DNA of 64,000 bases from an uncultured Pantoea sp. (GTDB lineage Bacteria; Pseudomonadota; Gammaproteobacteria; Enterobacterales; Enterobacteriaceae): contig CAJYKU010000031.1 in NCBI GenBank assembly GCA_913775175.1, forward strand, positions 1 through 64,000, written 5' to 3'. The notes under the pieces were generated by a model. The model made no database searches and was not told where the DNA came from. It was given only the letters and a program-made list of their open reading frames with translations. A program made the translations under genes and the position numbers. Of this stretch, positions 1-10,404 are shown piece after piece. Each line of letters opens with the position of its first letter. Positions within the stretch are counted from its first letter, which is position 1.

Positions 1-72
1 TGCAGCGACCAACACCAGGTCAAAACGGTTACCAATTTTCTCTACTGCGTCCTGAACGGTTACGCGTGCCAT
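1..72 (-). CDS. rpoZ: RNA polymerase omega subunit (5' part only)
   Basis: The reverse strand starts with ATG at 72 and reads [20 protein letters not shown], the N-terminus of RpoZ, then runs off the window edge after 24 codons. Omega helps assemble and stabilise RNA polymerase by holding the beta-prime subunit. It lies 57 bp downstream of gmk on the same strand, the usual enterobacterial gmk-rpoZ-spoT order. Only the first quarter of the protein is visible. Confidence 0.95.
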
Positions 73-129
73 AGGTGTGCTACTCCACAGATGATGAAGA
101 AATGACTGGGCATAATACTGAAACTGACT

Positions 130-807
<678 letters not shown>

Positions 808-930
808 CTAAAGCCGGTCACGCAGCGTTTGCGATTCAGGAGACACAATTCTTTTCTGCGAACGGCCGCAAACTACACAGTAACACGGTGCAAAACGTCT
901 GATTCATAGTGGGTAGCGGTTCCGGATTAG

Positions 931-3294
<2,364 letters not shown>

Positions 3295-3596
3295 TGATCA
3301 CTCCAGCAGTGAGGTGGCAAAGCTAAGGCTTCTGCAGTAAAGAAACCATTGGGATTTTCGCAAATGATAACCGCTGGATTAGTTCAGGTAACGCAAAAGT
3401 ATGCATCGCACTTTTATAAGCGGGGGCAGAGCGACGTGAAATATCGGGGATATGAAAAAATCAGCGTGGCAGAGTAGCCTGAAACCAGAGTGAACAAAGC
3501 CTTTGCTGGCGCGCAGAAAAGAAAAAAGCGTGCTGTTAACCAGCACGCAAATGCATCGGGTTGATGCTCAGAGCCCACCATACAGACTTGTTGTTA
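3295..3596. other. intergenic region upstream of yicG
   Basis: About 300 bp with no coding signal. It should hold the yicG promoter on the minus strand, though I see no clear -35/-10 pair. Its left-hand end carries the hairpin terminator at 3521-3548 that serves the truncated flippase gene coming from the right. Confidence 0.5.
3521..3548 (-). terminator. intrinsic terminator after the flippase fragment
   Basis: A perfect 8-bp stem (GCGTGCTG at 3528-3535, CAGCACGC at 3541-3548) with a 5-base loop is followed, reading the minus strand, by six Ts (plus-strand As 3522-3527). It lies about 50 bp beyond the stop codon of the minus-strand gene at 3597-4241. Its presence suggests the truncated gene still ends at a native transcription stop. 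Confidence 0.65.
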
Positions 3597-4241
3597 TTAT
3601 CTGTTTTCTGAACGCACGTTGGCGAAATCTTTCAGATTAAAATGGTATTCTGGCTGGAACCAGACACGTCCGTAGTAGCAAAACAGCAGCATTCTTACGG
3701 AAACCAGCGCCAGATATCCCCAGATAGCGCACAATACTGATGGCATCAGCCACAGCGTAAACAGTGTTACGACCAGCCCTGCGATAACAGATGCAATTTC
3801 TGTGATTGCAATAGAGGTAAACTGTTTTTCCCGCTGCAGAATGGCACGATAGTGCTGTCCCTGCGGGATAATGATAAATATCACTGACATCATTTCCAGC
3901 ATCAAAGCCAGCTGCGACTGCCCGGCAATATAACTGTAGATATTGATACCGAAAAAAAGAGTTGCAAAGATAAATAAGCCAACAAAAAGGTTTCCCCAGT
4001 AAAGCAGGGAAAGCCCGCGGTTATTAATATCTCTTTTACGAATGATTGCGTTACTAAACCCGCGATCGGCAAGCGTATCAATTGCCAGTAGCAGCAATAT
4101 AGTCACAATCAAAAGATTTAATTCATTTGCCTGCAGGATTTGCGCCAGCAGTGTTAATTGTAAAACACCAATGCCAATAATTTTAACTGAAGAGAGCAGC
4201 GACCATCTGGCGCTGGAGAGATCTCTTTCACGTATAGCCAT
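3597..4241 (-). pseudogene. truncated polysaccharide flippase (Wzx/WzxC type), N-terminal half
   Basis: 214 residues with about six hydrophobic segments and a composition like the MATE/MVF-type exporters that flip lipid-linked sugar repeats (WzxC, AmsL). Residues 8-16 (LSSARWSLL) and the segment DTLADRGFSNAIIRKRDIN (near residue 55) match the N-terminal half of that family, whose members are usually 450-500 residues. The protein stops after FNLKDFANV, just where the second half should begin. I read it as a decayed gene that lost its C-terminal half. The stretch is AT-rich relative to the flanking conserved genes. A short functional membrane protein cannot be excluded but is unlikely. No glycosyltransferase or polymerase gene accompanies it. 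Confidence 0.65.
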
Positions 4242-4313
4242 ATTTGCTCTTTATGGTACATGTACCAACGCAGTTAAGAAGTTTTCCGGCCAGATCTGCT
4301 ACGATCGACACGT

Positions 4314-4580
4314 TTAGTGCATGATGTCCTGGCGTAGCCCTGAGATACCTTTCAGGGATTGCCATTGATAAATAGACTGAAGCAGCTGGTGCTCATAAAA
4401 TAGCGAAATTCCGCTGGTGCTAATTATATTTTTCGTCTGCACGGTATCTCCTCCTGTACGGAGGAAATCCGTGAGATCGTTATAAAATCCCTGTGTATTA
4501 TTATAATTTCCTGCCAGCATCCTCCTGGCAATCTCAATAAATTCTTTTTCAGATAATAAAGGATAAATTGAGCGATCCAT
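4314..4580 (-). CDS. hypothetical protein, 88 aa
   Basis: I do not recognise this protein. It begins MDRSIYPLLSEKEFIEIARR, has no signal peptide or membrane segment, and appears alpha-helical with an Asn/Gly-containing turn (GNYNNTQGFYNDL). That pattern faintly recalls DUF4214-like domains found beside glycan genes, but the resemblance is too weak for a call. It precedes the truncated flippase by 72 bp on the same strand and may be a fragment of the same lost polysaccharide locus. The TTTTCCCTGG side upstream of its start gives a Shine-Dalgarno-like CCAGGGAAAAG on the minus strand, so translation is plausible. Confidence 0.45.
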   Translation of the reverse strand: MDRSIYPLLSEKEFIEIARRMLAGNYNNTQGFYNDLTDFLRTGGDTVQTKNIISTSGISLFYEHQLLQSIYQWQSLKGISGLRQDIMH

Positions 4581-5301
4581 CTTTTCCCTGGTTTTATTAT
4601 TAAGTATTGCTGTGTGTGAATACGTTATACAGTTTTTTATTTGGTTTCACACCATAAGAAAACTCTTATAAATCAACTTTAGAATTTAATGGTTTCATAC
4701 CCTGCATTAAAATAGTTAAACAGTAATGATTCTGACTTATTAATCCTTTCTTAAAGCTCTGCAGATAAAAGTTATTCGCCTGAATAGAAAAGGATAAAAA
4801 TACAATATAATCATGTACTTTTATGCAAGTGGTGCCACGGTTTACCAGGATTTTTCCTTATTGTAATGCTTTAGCTTTGCTGGTGGCAGAGTACAAATAA
4901 GCTGAGAATTGGTGCTAAATAGTTAAGGGTAATTGAGTAAAAAAAATGCAGTTTTTTTGTCAGTTACGCCCGATTATGACTGGAGAGTGACCTTTTGCAT
5001 AACTCACTGATTTGGATGAACAAGAAGACCAGATAATCATTTATACCCGTTACAGACTGCCAGACGCTGTCAGCGCGGCAATAGCGATAACATAGGCGCT
5101 AAAGGCAATGCGCCTGGTGCTATGAACAACTGCTTAGCAATATCAGCACTATTGATAAATTCGCGAAAACAGAGCAGAAGCGTGCAGAGAGGTCTGCCCG
5201 GCAACAAAAAGAGGTGCCCTGAATCAGCTCCCTGATGCAGGCTGGCCAGGAACCTGAGATATAAAACAGCCCGCGCAAGGATGGCGTAATATCAGCGATA
5301 T
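4581..5301. other. AT-rich non-coding stretch
   Basis: About 720 bp without a credible gene. The first 450 bp are markedly AT-rich and should contain the promoter for the minus-strand 88-residue ORF. The last 250 bp are closer to the genome average and may be eroded coding sequence, but no family is recognisable in any frame. I see no JUMPstart or ops element, which would have been expected upstream of an intact polysaccharide cluster. Confidence 0.4.
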
Positions 5302-6444
5302 TCAGGTAAAACAGCCGCGCGCATCAACAGGCTGTTCTTCTGCTGAGCCATCAGCATGGCGCAGAACAAAATGATTCGACTGCGCAACTGTGGCGCAGCT
5401 GTGATTAGGAAAGAGGCGTACCAGAGTGCCAGCTACTGGCGGTGTAGCGCCATACTGTAAAAACCCATGCTCTTCAGAGAGTTTTATTACCTCATACTGA
5501 TTGCCCGATGCATCGACCGCAATGCCAAAACCACTGGCACTGATGCCATGCGGGCCCTTATCTGAGCTTAGCATTTTGGATCCTGCATCAATAATGGCGT
5601 AGTGAGGATTAACGGCAACGATACGCGTCACTACGCTAAGAGCCAGCATATCCGGTGTGCAGAGTCCAAGGCGCCAGGCGGTAAGATCCAGCAGCGCATA
5701 GTTTCCCGGACGGATCTCATCACAGCATGAGGCAATCGGCGCTGCCAGCGCTGTGGGTGTCGCACCGACAGAGATCGGGCAGGGAGAAAATCCGGCCGTC
5801 TGCAGGCGCTGCTGCAGACTCTGCATCAGCGCTGCCTCCTGCTGCGCAATCGTGGCAATTGCTGCTGCATTACCTGCGCCATAAGCGTGACCGGCATGAG
5901 ACACCAGACCAGCAAACGGCAGCTGCAGAACAGCCAGCTGTTGTGCCAGCACCAGTGCAGTGTCAGCATCAGGATCGACACCAATCCGATGCAGTCCGAC
6001 ATCAACCTTAATAGCAATTGCCAGTCTGACATCGGGTTGCTCTATATACGCCTGGTTGATAGCGGCAATGCTCTGCATATTATCAACAATACAGGTAAGT
6101 TTTGCCTGATGGTCAGCGGCCACCTGCAACAGGGCTTTCAGTGCCTCCGCCTCGGTAATCGGATAGGCCAGCAGCAGATCGCGCGCGCCACTAATAATAA
6201 AGGCGATCCCTTCAGCAGGTTTTGACACTGTTATACCGCGCGCACCAAAGCGACGCTGCTGTTCAGCAATCCAGCCGCTTTTATGGGTCTTGACATGGGG
6301 TCTTAAGACAACGCCCGCCTGATCGGCTTTGTGCTGCATCTGCTGCAGATTGCGCTGCAATCGTACAGCATCAATTTCAAGAAAGGGAGTAAGTCGATCA
6401 GCCAGCAGCGGACGCAGCCAGCCCGATGTGTCGTTGGTGTTCAT
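5302..6444 (-). CDS. DSD1-family PLP-dependent enzyme (D-serine dehydratase / D-threonine aldolase-like)
   Basis: About 380 residues from the ATG at 6444; TTG (6492) and GTG (6489) starts further upstream are possible. The N-terminal alanine-racemase-like barrel carries RPHVKTHK, whose first Lys is the expected PLP anchor. The barrel continues through VDVGLHRIGV and SHAGHAYG to a C-terminal domain with NHSCATV. There the His and Cys are the metal ligands typical of eukaryotic-type D-serine dehydratase and D-threonine aldolase. These enzymes deaminate or cleave D-amino acids; the true substrate cannot be read from sequence. The gene follows lpxP closely (54 bp from the lpxP stop to this ATG), so the two may be co-transcribed although they share no obvious pathway. 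Confidence 0.82.
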   Translation of the reverse strand: MNTNDTSGWLRPLLADRLTPFLEIDAVRLQRNLQQMQHKADQAGVVLRPHVKTHKSGWIAEQQRRFGARGITVSKPAEGIAFIISGARDLLLAYPITEAEALKALLQVAADHQAKLTCIVDNMQSIAAINQAYIEQPDVRLAIAIKVDVGLHRIGVDPDADTALVLAQQLAVLQLPFAGLVSHAGHAYGAGNAAAIATIAQQEAALMQSLQQRLQTAGFSPCPISVGATPTALAAPIASCCDEIRPGNYALLDLTAWRLGLCTPDMLALSVVTRIVAVNPHYAIIDAGSKMLSSDKGPHGISASGFGIAVDASGNQYEVIKLSEEHGFLQYGATPPVAGTLVRLFPNHSCATVAQSNHFVLRHADGSAEEQPVDARGCFT

Positions 6445-6498
6445 AGCGATAGTCCACAAGGCAGGATTCCGTTGCGGACTATCATTCACCAACAGGGC

Positions 6499-7422
6499 TC
6501 AGACGTAAAGAGAAGCCTCACCAGGCGGACGCGTTTTGAAGCGACGGTGCAACCACAGATACTGTTCTGGCGCGCGCAGGATCTCTTTTTCAATCACTTT
6601 ATTCATATAGGCCGCGGCCGCAGCTTCATCTTCATGCGGATAGCCTTCCAGCTCTGGCTGAATAATCAGCTGATAACCCAGTTTGTCAGGATTACGAATC
6701 AGCACAATTGTCAGCATTGCCGGGCGAGCGAGGCGTGACAGCACAAAGGTTCCATTCGTAGTTGCCGCTTTTTCAACGGCAAAAAGTGGTGCAAACACAC
6801 TGCCTTTCGGACCGTAATCCTGATCGGGAGCGAACCATACGGCTTCACCCTGCTTTAATGCCTGCACCATGCCGCGCAGGTCGCGTCGATCAATCATCGC
6901 TTTATTTGAGCGCATCCGGCCTTTGGTTTGTGCCCACTCCATCGCCTGATTATTATGCGGACGATACATTGCCATCATCGGCTGACAGAGACCGGTAATA
7001 CGGCCACCCAGCTCCAGTGACATAAAGTGCACGCCGATCACCATTACGCCACGCTGCTGATTTTGCGCCTTTTGCAGATTAGCAATGCCGCTGACCTCAA
7101 ACAGACGACGTACGCGCGCATCTGACCAGAACCAGGCGATACCTGTTTCTGCCAGTGCCATACCGAGCGACTCAAAGTTGCCCGCAATCATGATCTCTTT
7201 CTCTGCTTCATCGATATGCGGAAAGCAGAGTTCAATATTGCGTCGGGTAATACGTTCTCTTCGTTTAAGAAAGTAGCGCGATAATCTGCCAGCTGTCGCG
7301 CCCAGACGAATCAGTAGAGGATAGGGAAGCTGCACCAGCAGCCAGAGTACTGCCAGCCCAAACCAGGTAAACCAGTAGCGGGGGTGCAGCAGGGTGGAAC
7401 GAAATTGTCCGGTCTTCTTCAT
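6499..7422 (-). CDS. lpxP: Kdo2-lipid IVA acyltransferase (palmitoleoyl type)
   Basis: 307 residues from the ATG at 7422, matching the usual LpxP length; AAGG lies upstream at a suitable distance. It is an inner-membrane acyltransferase of the LpxL/LpxM/LpxP family, with a hydrophobic helix near residues 17-38. The catalytic HxxxxE-type motif is HFMSLELG (near residue 132) and FAPDQDYGPKGS lies near 196. The segments AWFW, GVMVIGVHF and YLWLHRRFKTRP resemble LpxP more than LpxL. LpxP replaces laurate with palmitoleate on lipid A at low temperature in E. coli. In E. coli lpxP lies elsewhere, so its position here in the yicG-yicC accessory interval is a difference. Confidence 0.87.
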   Translation of the reverse strand: MKKTGQFRSTLLHPRYWFTWFGLAVLWLLVQLPYPLLIRLGATAGRLSRYFLKRRERITRRNIELCFPHIDEAEKEIMIAGNFESLGMALAETGIAWFWSDARVRRLFEVSGIANLQKAQNQQRGVMVIGVHFMSLELGGRITGLCQPMMAMYRPHNNQAMEWAQTKGRMRSNKAMIDRRDLRGMVQALKQGEAVWFAPDQDYGPKGSVFAPLFAVEKAATTNGTFVLSRLARPAMLTIVLIRNPDKLGYQLIIQPELEGYPHEDEAAAAAYMNKVIEKEILRAPEQYLWLHRRFKTRPPGEASLYV

Positions 7423-8059
7423 AACGCCTTCATAGGTGGAGTGACTGTAACGCGCAAAGAAGTCGGTCCATGGTTCCTGGTGCGGTACAACAGTAGCAAT
7501 TACGACCAGCACTTTAGCAAATAGTGCCTTAGGAATTTTGCTAGCTTTGCAACGCTTAAAGCGCACAACGCGATGAAATTTTGCCTGCTGTGCAGCGTGT
7601 TATTTATAAAAAAACTACTTATCAATATCTTATACAGGCGACAGGATTTTTTTAGCTTGCTGGCGTGTCAGTACGTGTCAATGGCTGACACAGATAGACA
7701 TGATTTACTACAGCGCGTTTACCTTGATAAATGAAAAAAAAGGTCTAAGGCAGTGTTGCTGATGCGATGAAGGTATGCCGCTATTGCATTTATGTACTGC
7801 CTGAAAAGTGCTTATACCCATAATCATTAAGATGTCTGATTTTAAAGACGATAAAGATTAGGCTAACCAGCCTGAAAATAGATCTGACTTCGCACCAGTG
7901 TACCGCCCTGAGACTACTGCATACGAGCAGCAGGGGTGGCCGTGTCTGCGACATAATAAGGTATGTTCTCCTTAGCTGCTGGTGGCCGGGATGCCTCTAT
8001 GATTGCCAAATCTCAACCTATTAACGAAATAACAGTTCGCCGTCACCTTAACGACTGGC
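7423..8059. other. intergenic region upstream of lpxP
   Basis: About 640 bp with no recognisable gene. The part next to lpxP should hold its promoter and leader. A TTGACA-like hexamer is present on the minus strand around 7676-7681, but I cannot pair it convincingly with a -10. Further right the sequence is probably debris of the insertion elements that follow. Confidence 0.35.
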
Positions 8060-8311
8060 TTAAATAATCCGCGCGATGGTATCGTCAACAGGTACACTCT
8101 CTTTAAACATATCAAGCCTGATAAACCAGTCATGATGGCCGTGCAGATACTCACGAATATCAAACCAGCCGCGGCCGTCGGTGATAACAGCACACAGGGT
8201 CCCAAACAGGATATCGAAGAACAGACAGGTGACTTTAGCACTTTGACGAGGGTCGTCAACCTCATGAAAATGCTGCTTAAATGAGTCGATGTATATTTTT
8301 ATTGCTCTCAA
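8060..8311 (-). pseudogene. ISAs1-family (H-repeat-like) transposase, N-terminal remnant
   Basis: The 83-residue frame contains the DDE_Tnp_1-associated N-terminal pattern of ISAs1/H-repeat proteins: DPRQSAKVTCLFFDILFGTL, then DGRGWFDI, then PVDDTIARI. Members are about 370 residues; here the frame stops right after DDTIARII and no DDE catalytic domain follows, so it is an inactive fragment. The first codon is TTG and there is no convincing ribosome site. Together with the IS630 piece on its right it shows repeated insertion and decay in front of the fimbrial operon. Confidence 0.7.
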
Positions 8312-8366
8312 AAAGAGAGCATAAGATCACAACGAAAACAGATCGTCAAACCGATCTGTTATGCTC
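8304..8366. repeat. cluster of nested inverted repeats between two IS remnants
   Basis: Three inverted repeats crowd into about 60 bp. GCTCTC/GAGAGC (8304-8320) has an A-rich loop. GAGCATAA (8317-8324) pairs with TTATGCTC (8359-8366). Inside it, AACAGATCG (8337-8345) pairs with CGATCTGTT (8352-8360). The second and third share two bases, so they are alternative folds. They may be old terminal repeats of the flanking insertion elements or a transcription stop. Confidence 0.45.
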
Positions 8367-8377
8367 AAAAAACGTTC

Positions 8378-8597
8378 GCGATCTCGCCCTGCGTACAGTC
8401 CGAACCTGATTCTGATAGAGTAGCAGTGGAAAGTGATGAATGAAATGGTGAGAAATAATCGCTACTTCACATCTGCCAGTGAGTTACGGTAAGAAAGACA
8501 TAAATTATTTCACGAAACATTACCGGCTCTTGCCGGGGTACTGTCACAACAAACTAACGATACCCTCCAGCTACTGGAAAAGGCACTTTTAAACTAA
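8378..8597 (+). pseudogene. IS630-family transposase, C-terminal remnant
   Basis: The plus strand reads AYSPNLILIE, an in-frame TAG, then QWKVMNEMVRNNRYFTSASE, a second stop, and finally LPALAGVLSQQTNDTLQLL before a terminal TAA at 8595-8597. YSPNLNxIE...WK is the C-terminal DDE-domain signature of IS630-type transposases, where the Glu of IE is the third catalytic acid. Two internal stops and the missing N-terminal two thirds make it inactive. Confidence 0.75.
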
Positions 8598-9076
8598 TCA
8601 TATATATAGTCGTAATACTGCGGCAGGCTTTCTCATGTTACTGATTTTTCTTTTCAGTATATTGGAAATATTATGACAAAACCGACATATACCAATGTTA
8701 ATTTGATGTGACCTCGGCAAACAGCATGGTATCTGTGATCACCAGCCTGGCGATCTCTCTGTTGACCCGCCTGCTCATTATCCACTGCTCACTCTAACGC
8801 TCTAACGTAGATATAACTATGTCATAAGATATTTATTATCCTTATTTTAAAGTGATAAAAGCATGAGAAAAAACATGCGGCAATATCTGTAAGTTCATGT
8901 TTTTTATGAACTAAGTGATATTATAAAAAAATCATTATTATATTCACAAATGTGTATTATATATTATCGGCGGATTTTACGATTAGCTTAAAACTGCTTA
9001 CGCATGGGCAGTATTTATACTTATCAGCATAAATCTATGCGCGACTCTTTAACTTTTTTAAAAAGGATTTTAAATT
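8598..9076. other. AT-rich leader upstream of the fimbrial operon
   Basis: About 480 bp, very AT-rich in the last 250 bp, with no gene. It should carry the fimbrial promoter. Short hairpins are present, for example GTTCAT/ATGAAC at 8893-8911, but there is no inverted-repeat pair or recombinase gene of the kind that flips type 1 fimbrial promoters. The AT-richness would suit H-NS silencing, which is inference. Confidence 0.4.
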
Positions 9077-9628
9077 ATGAATAAATCCGTCATTTCTATG
9101 GGCGTATTACTGGCAACGATTTCTATTTTTCCTCTTCATGCTGCGCCAGGGGGAGCAGGACAAATAGAATTTACGGGCACGATTACCGCGAGCACCTGTG
9201 ATGTGGATATTAACGGACAGGGAGGAAACCCCACTATTAACATGGGGACGATTTCTTCTTCAGTATTTAAACAAGCTGGTGACTTTGCCGGCGCTCACCG
9301 TATTCAGATTGAGCTAACCAATTGTGAAACAGACGTACTTAAAAAGGCGGCGGCACGATTTAGCGGTAGTATCGACAGCATTAACAATAATTTGCTTGCT
9401 CTCAAATCCGGGGGAGCTACAGGATTAGGTATTGAGTTTCTAAATCGTGATGGTTCGACATTGCCTCTGGGCACTAATCCAAATGAGTTTGTTGATATTG
9501 TCGGCACAGCTGGTAGTTCAGATGCTCATGCCACACTGCTTTACTCTGCACGTTATAAGTCAACTGTAACGGCAGTTACTACAGGAGCGGCAAATGCCGT
9601 TGCTGATTACACCATTATTTATAACTAA
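9077..9628 (+). CDS. fimbrial major subunit (chaperone-usher pilin)
   Basis: 183 residues with a Sec signal peptide ending around FPLHA (residue 22). The mature protein has the pilin pattern: a beta-strand start (GQIEFTGTITASTCDV) with the first Cys near residue 40, the second Cys in LTNCETD near residue 76, and a C-terminal beta-zipper strand ending VADYTIIYN with the penultimate Tyr. The subunit is held by the periplasmic chaperone and assembled by donor-strand exchange into the fibre. A good ribosome site (AAGGAT) precedes the ATG. It is first in an operon with chaperone, usher and adhesin; the 55-bp gap after it is short. Confidence 0.9.
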   Translation: MNKSVISMGVLLATISIFPLHAAPGGAGQIEFTGTITASTCDVDINGQGGNPTINMGTISSSVFKQAGDFAGAHRIQIELTNCETDVLKKAAARFSGSIDSINNNLLALKSGGATGLGIEFLNRDGSTLPLGTNPNEFVDIVGTAGSSDAHATLLYSARYKSTVTAVTTGAANAVADYTIIYN

Positions 9629-9683
9629 CTTAACAATATTGTTCCGGGCCATATATCTTAGCCCGGAATATTAAGGACACTTT

Positions 9684-10367
9684 ATGTTAAGACAACGCTA
9701 CCTGATGGTATTGGCTCTGCTCTTGAGCTCCTGTCTGTCACACGCCAGTGTAACCTTGTCAAATACGCGAGTGGTGTACAACGCTAACAGTAAAGAAAGC
9801 AATATCAATGTTACAAACAATGGTATTACGCCTTTTCTGGTACAAAGCTGGATAGAAAATATTGACTCACAGGATTCTCAATCCCCCTTTATCGTAACAC
9901 CTCCGCTTTTTCGCCTGGATTCAGGAAAAAGTAACGCACTGCGTATTATTTATAAAGGTTCCATTTTACCGCAGGATCGTGAGTCACTTTTTTGGCTCAA
10001 TGTAAAGTCGATCCCCTCGTCCGCAAAATCAGATAAAAATAAATTACAAATAGCTGTCAATACCAGAATAAAATTATTTTATCGACCGGTGAATCTGGCG
10101 GATGATATCAGCGACATAAGCAAAAGTGTTGATTGGTCTGTTGCGGGTGACAAACTTATTGTTCATAACAACTCTTCTTACTATGTTTCTTTTTCTGAAG
10201 TAAATATTAATAAAAAAAACATAACGGAGATAAAAATGGTTGCTCCAAAAAGCAGCAAAGAATTTTCTCTCAAAGGTATTGAGGTAAAAAGGAAAGAGCC
10301 TGTTTATTGGAAGTATATTAACGACTATGGTGGGAGTAGCCCATTGATAAAACAAGAAATTGAATAA
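9684..10367 (+). CDS. periplasmic fimbrial chaperone (PapD-like)
   Basis: 227 residues with a signal peptide ending near SHAS (residue 22). Two Ig-like domains follow. The conserved subunit-anchoring residues are visible: Arg in SNTRVVYN near residue 29 and Lys in NTRIKLFYRP near residue 129. The stretch ESLFWLNVKSIP (near 110) is the family signature at the F1-G1 region, whose short loop fits the FGS class. It caps pilin subunits in the periplasm by donating its G1 strand and delivers them to the usher encoded next. The 37-bp gap to the usher start fits co-transcription. Confidence 0.93.
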   Translation: MLRQRYLMVLALLLSSCLSHASVTLSNTRVVYNANSKESNINVTNNGITPFLVQSWIENIDSQDSQSPFIVTPPLFRLDSGKSNALRIIYKGSILPQDRESLFWLNVKSIPSSAKSDKNKLQIAVNTRIKLFYRPVNLADDISDISKSVDWSVAGDKLIVHNNSSYYVSFSEVNINKKNITEIKMVAPKSSKEFSLKGIEVKRKEPVYWKYINDYGGSSPLIKQEIE

Positions 10368-10404
10368 GAAAGTTTTTTAATGGTTCTTTCAAGGATGATT
10401 TTCT

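Noticed and set aside
4881-4935. Possible JUMPstart/ops element (GGTGCTAAATAGTTAAGGG) upstream of the glycan remnant
   Set aside because: It lacks the GGCGGTAGC ops core and lies on the wrong strand and too far away for the minus-strand flippase.
7972-8265. 97-codon minus-strand frame overlapping the ISAs1 remnant
   Set aside because: It is out of frame with the recognisable transposase pattern and has no recognisable features of its own.
8860-8911. Short hairpins upstream of the fimbrial operon as a phase-variation switch
   Set aside because: The stems are five to six bases, no second distant copy exists, and there is no FimB/FimE-type recombinase gene nearby.
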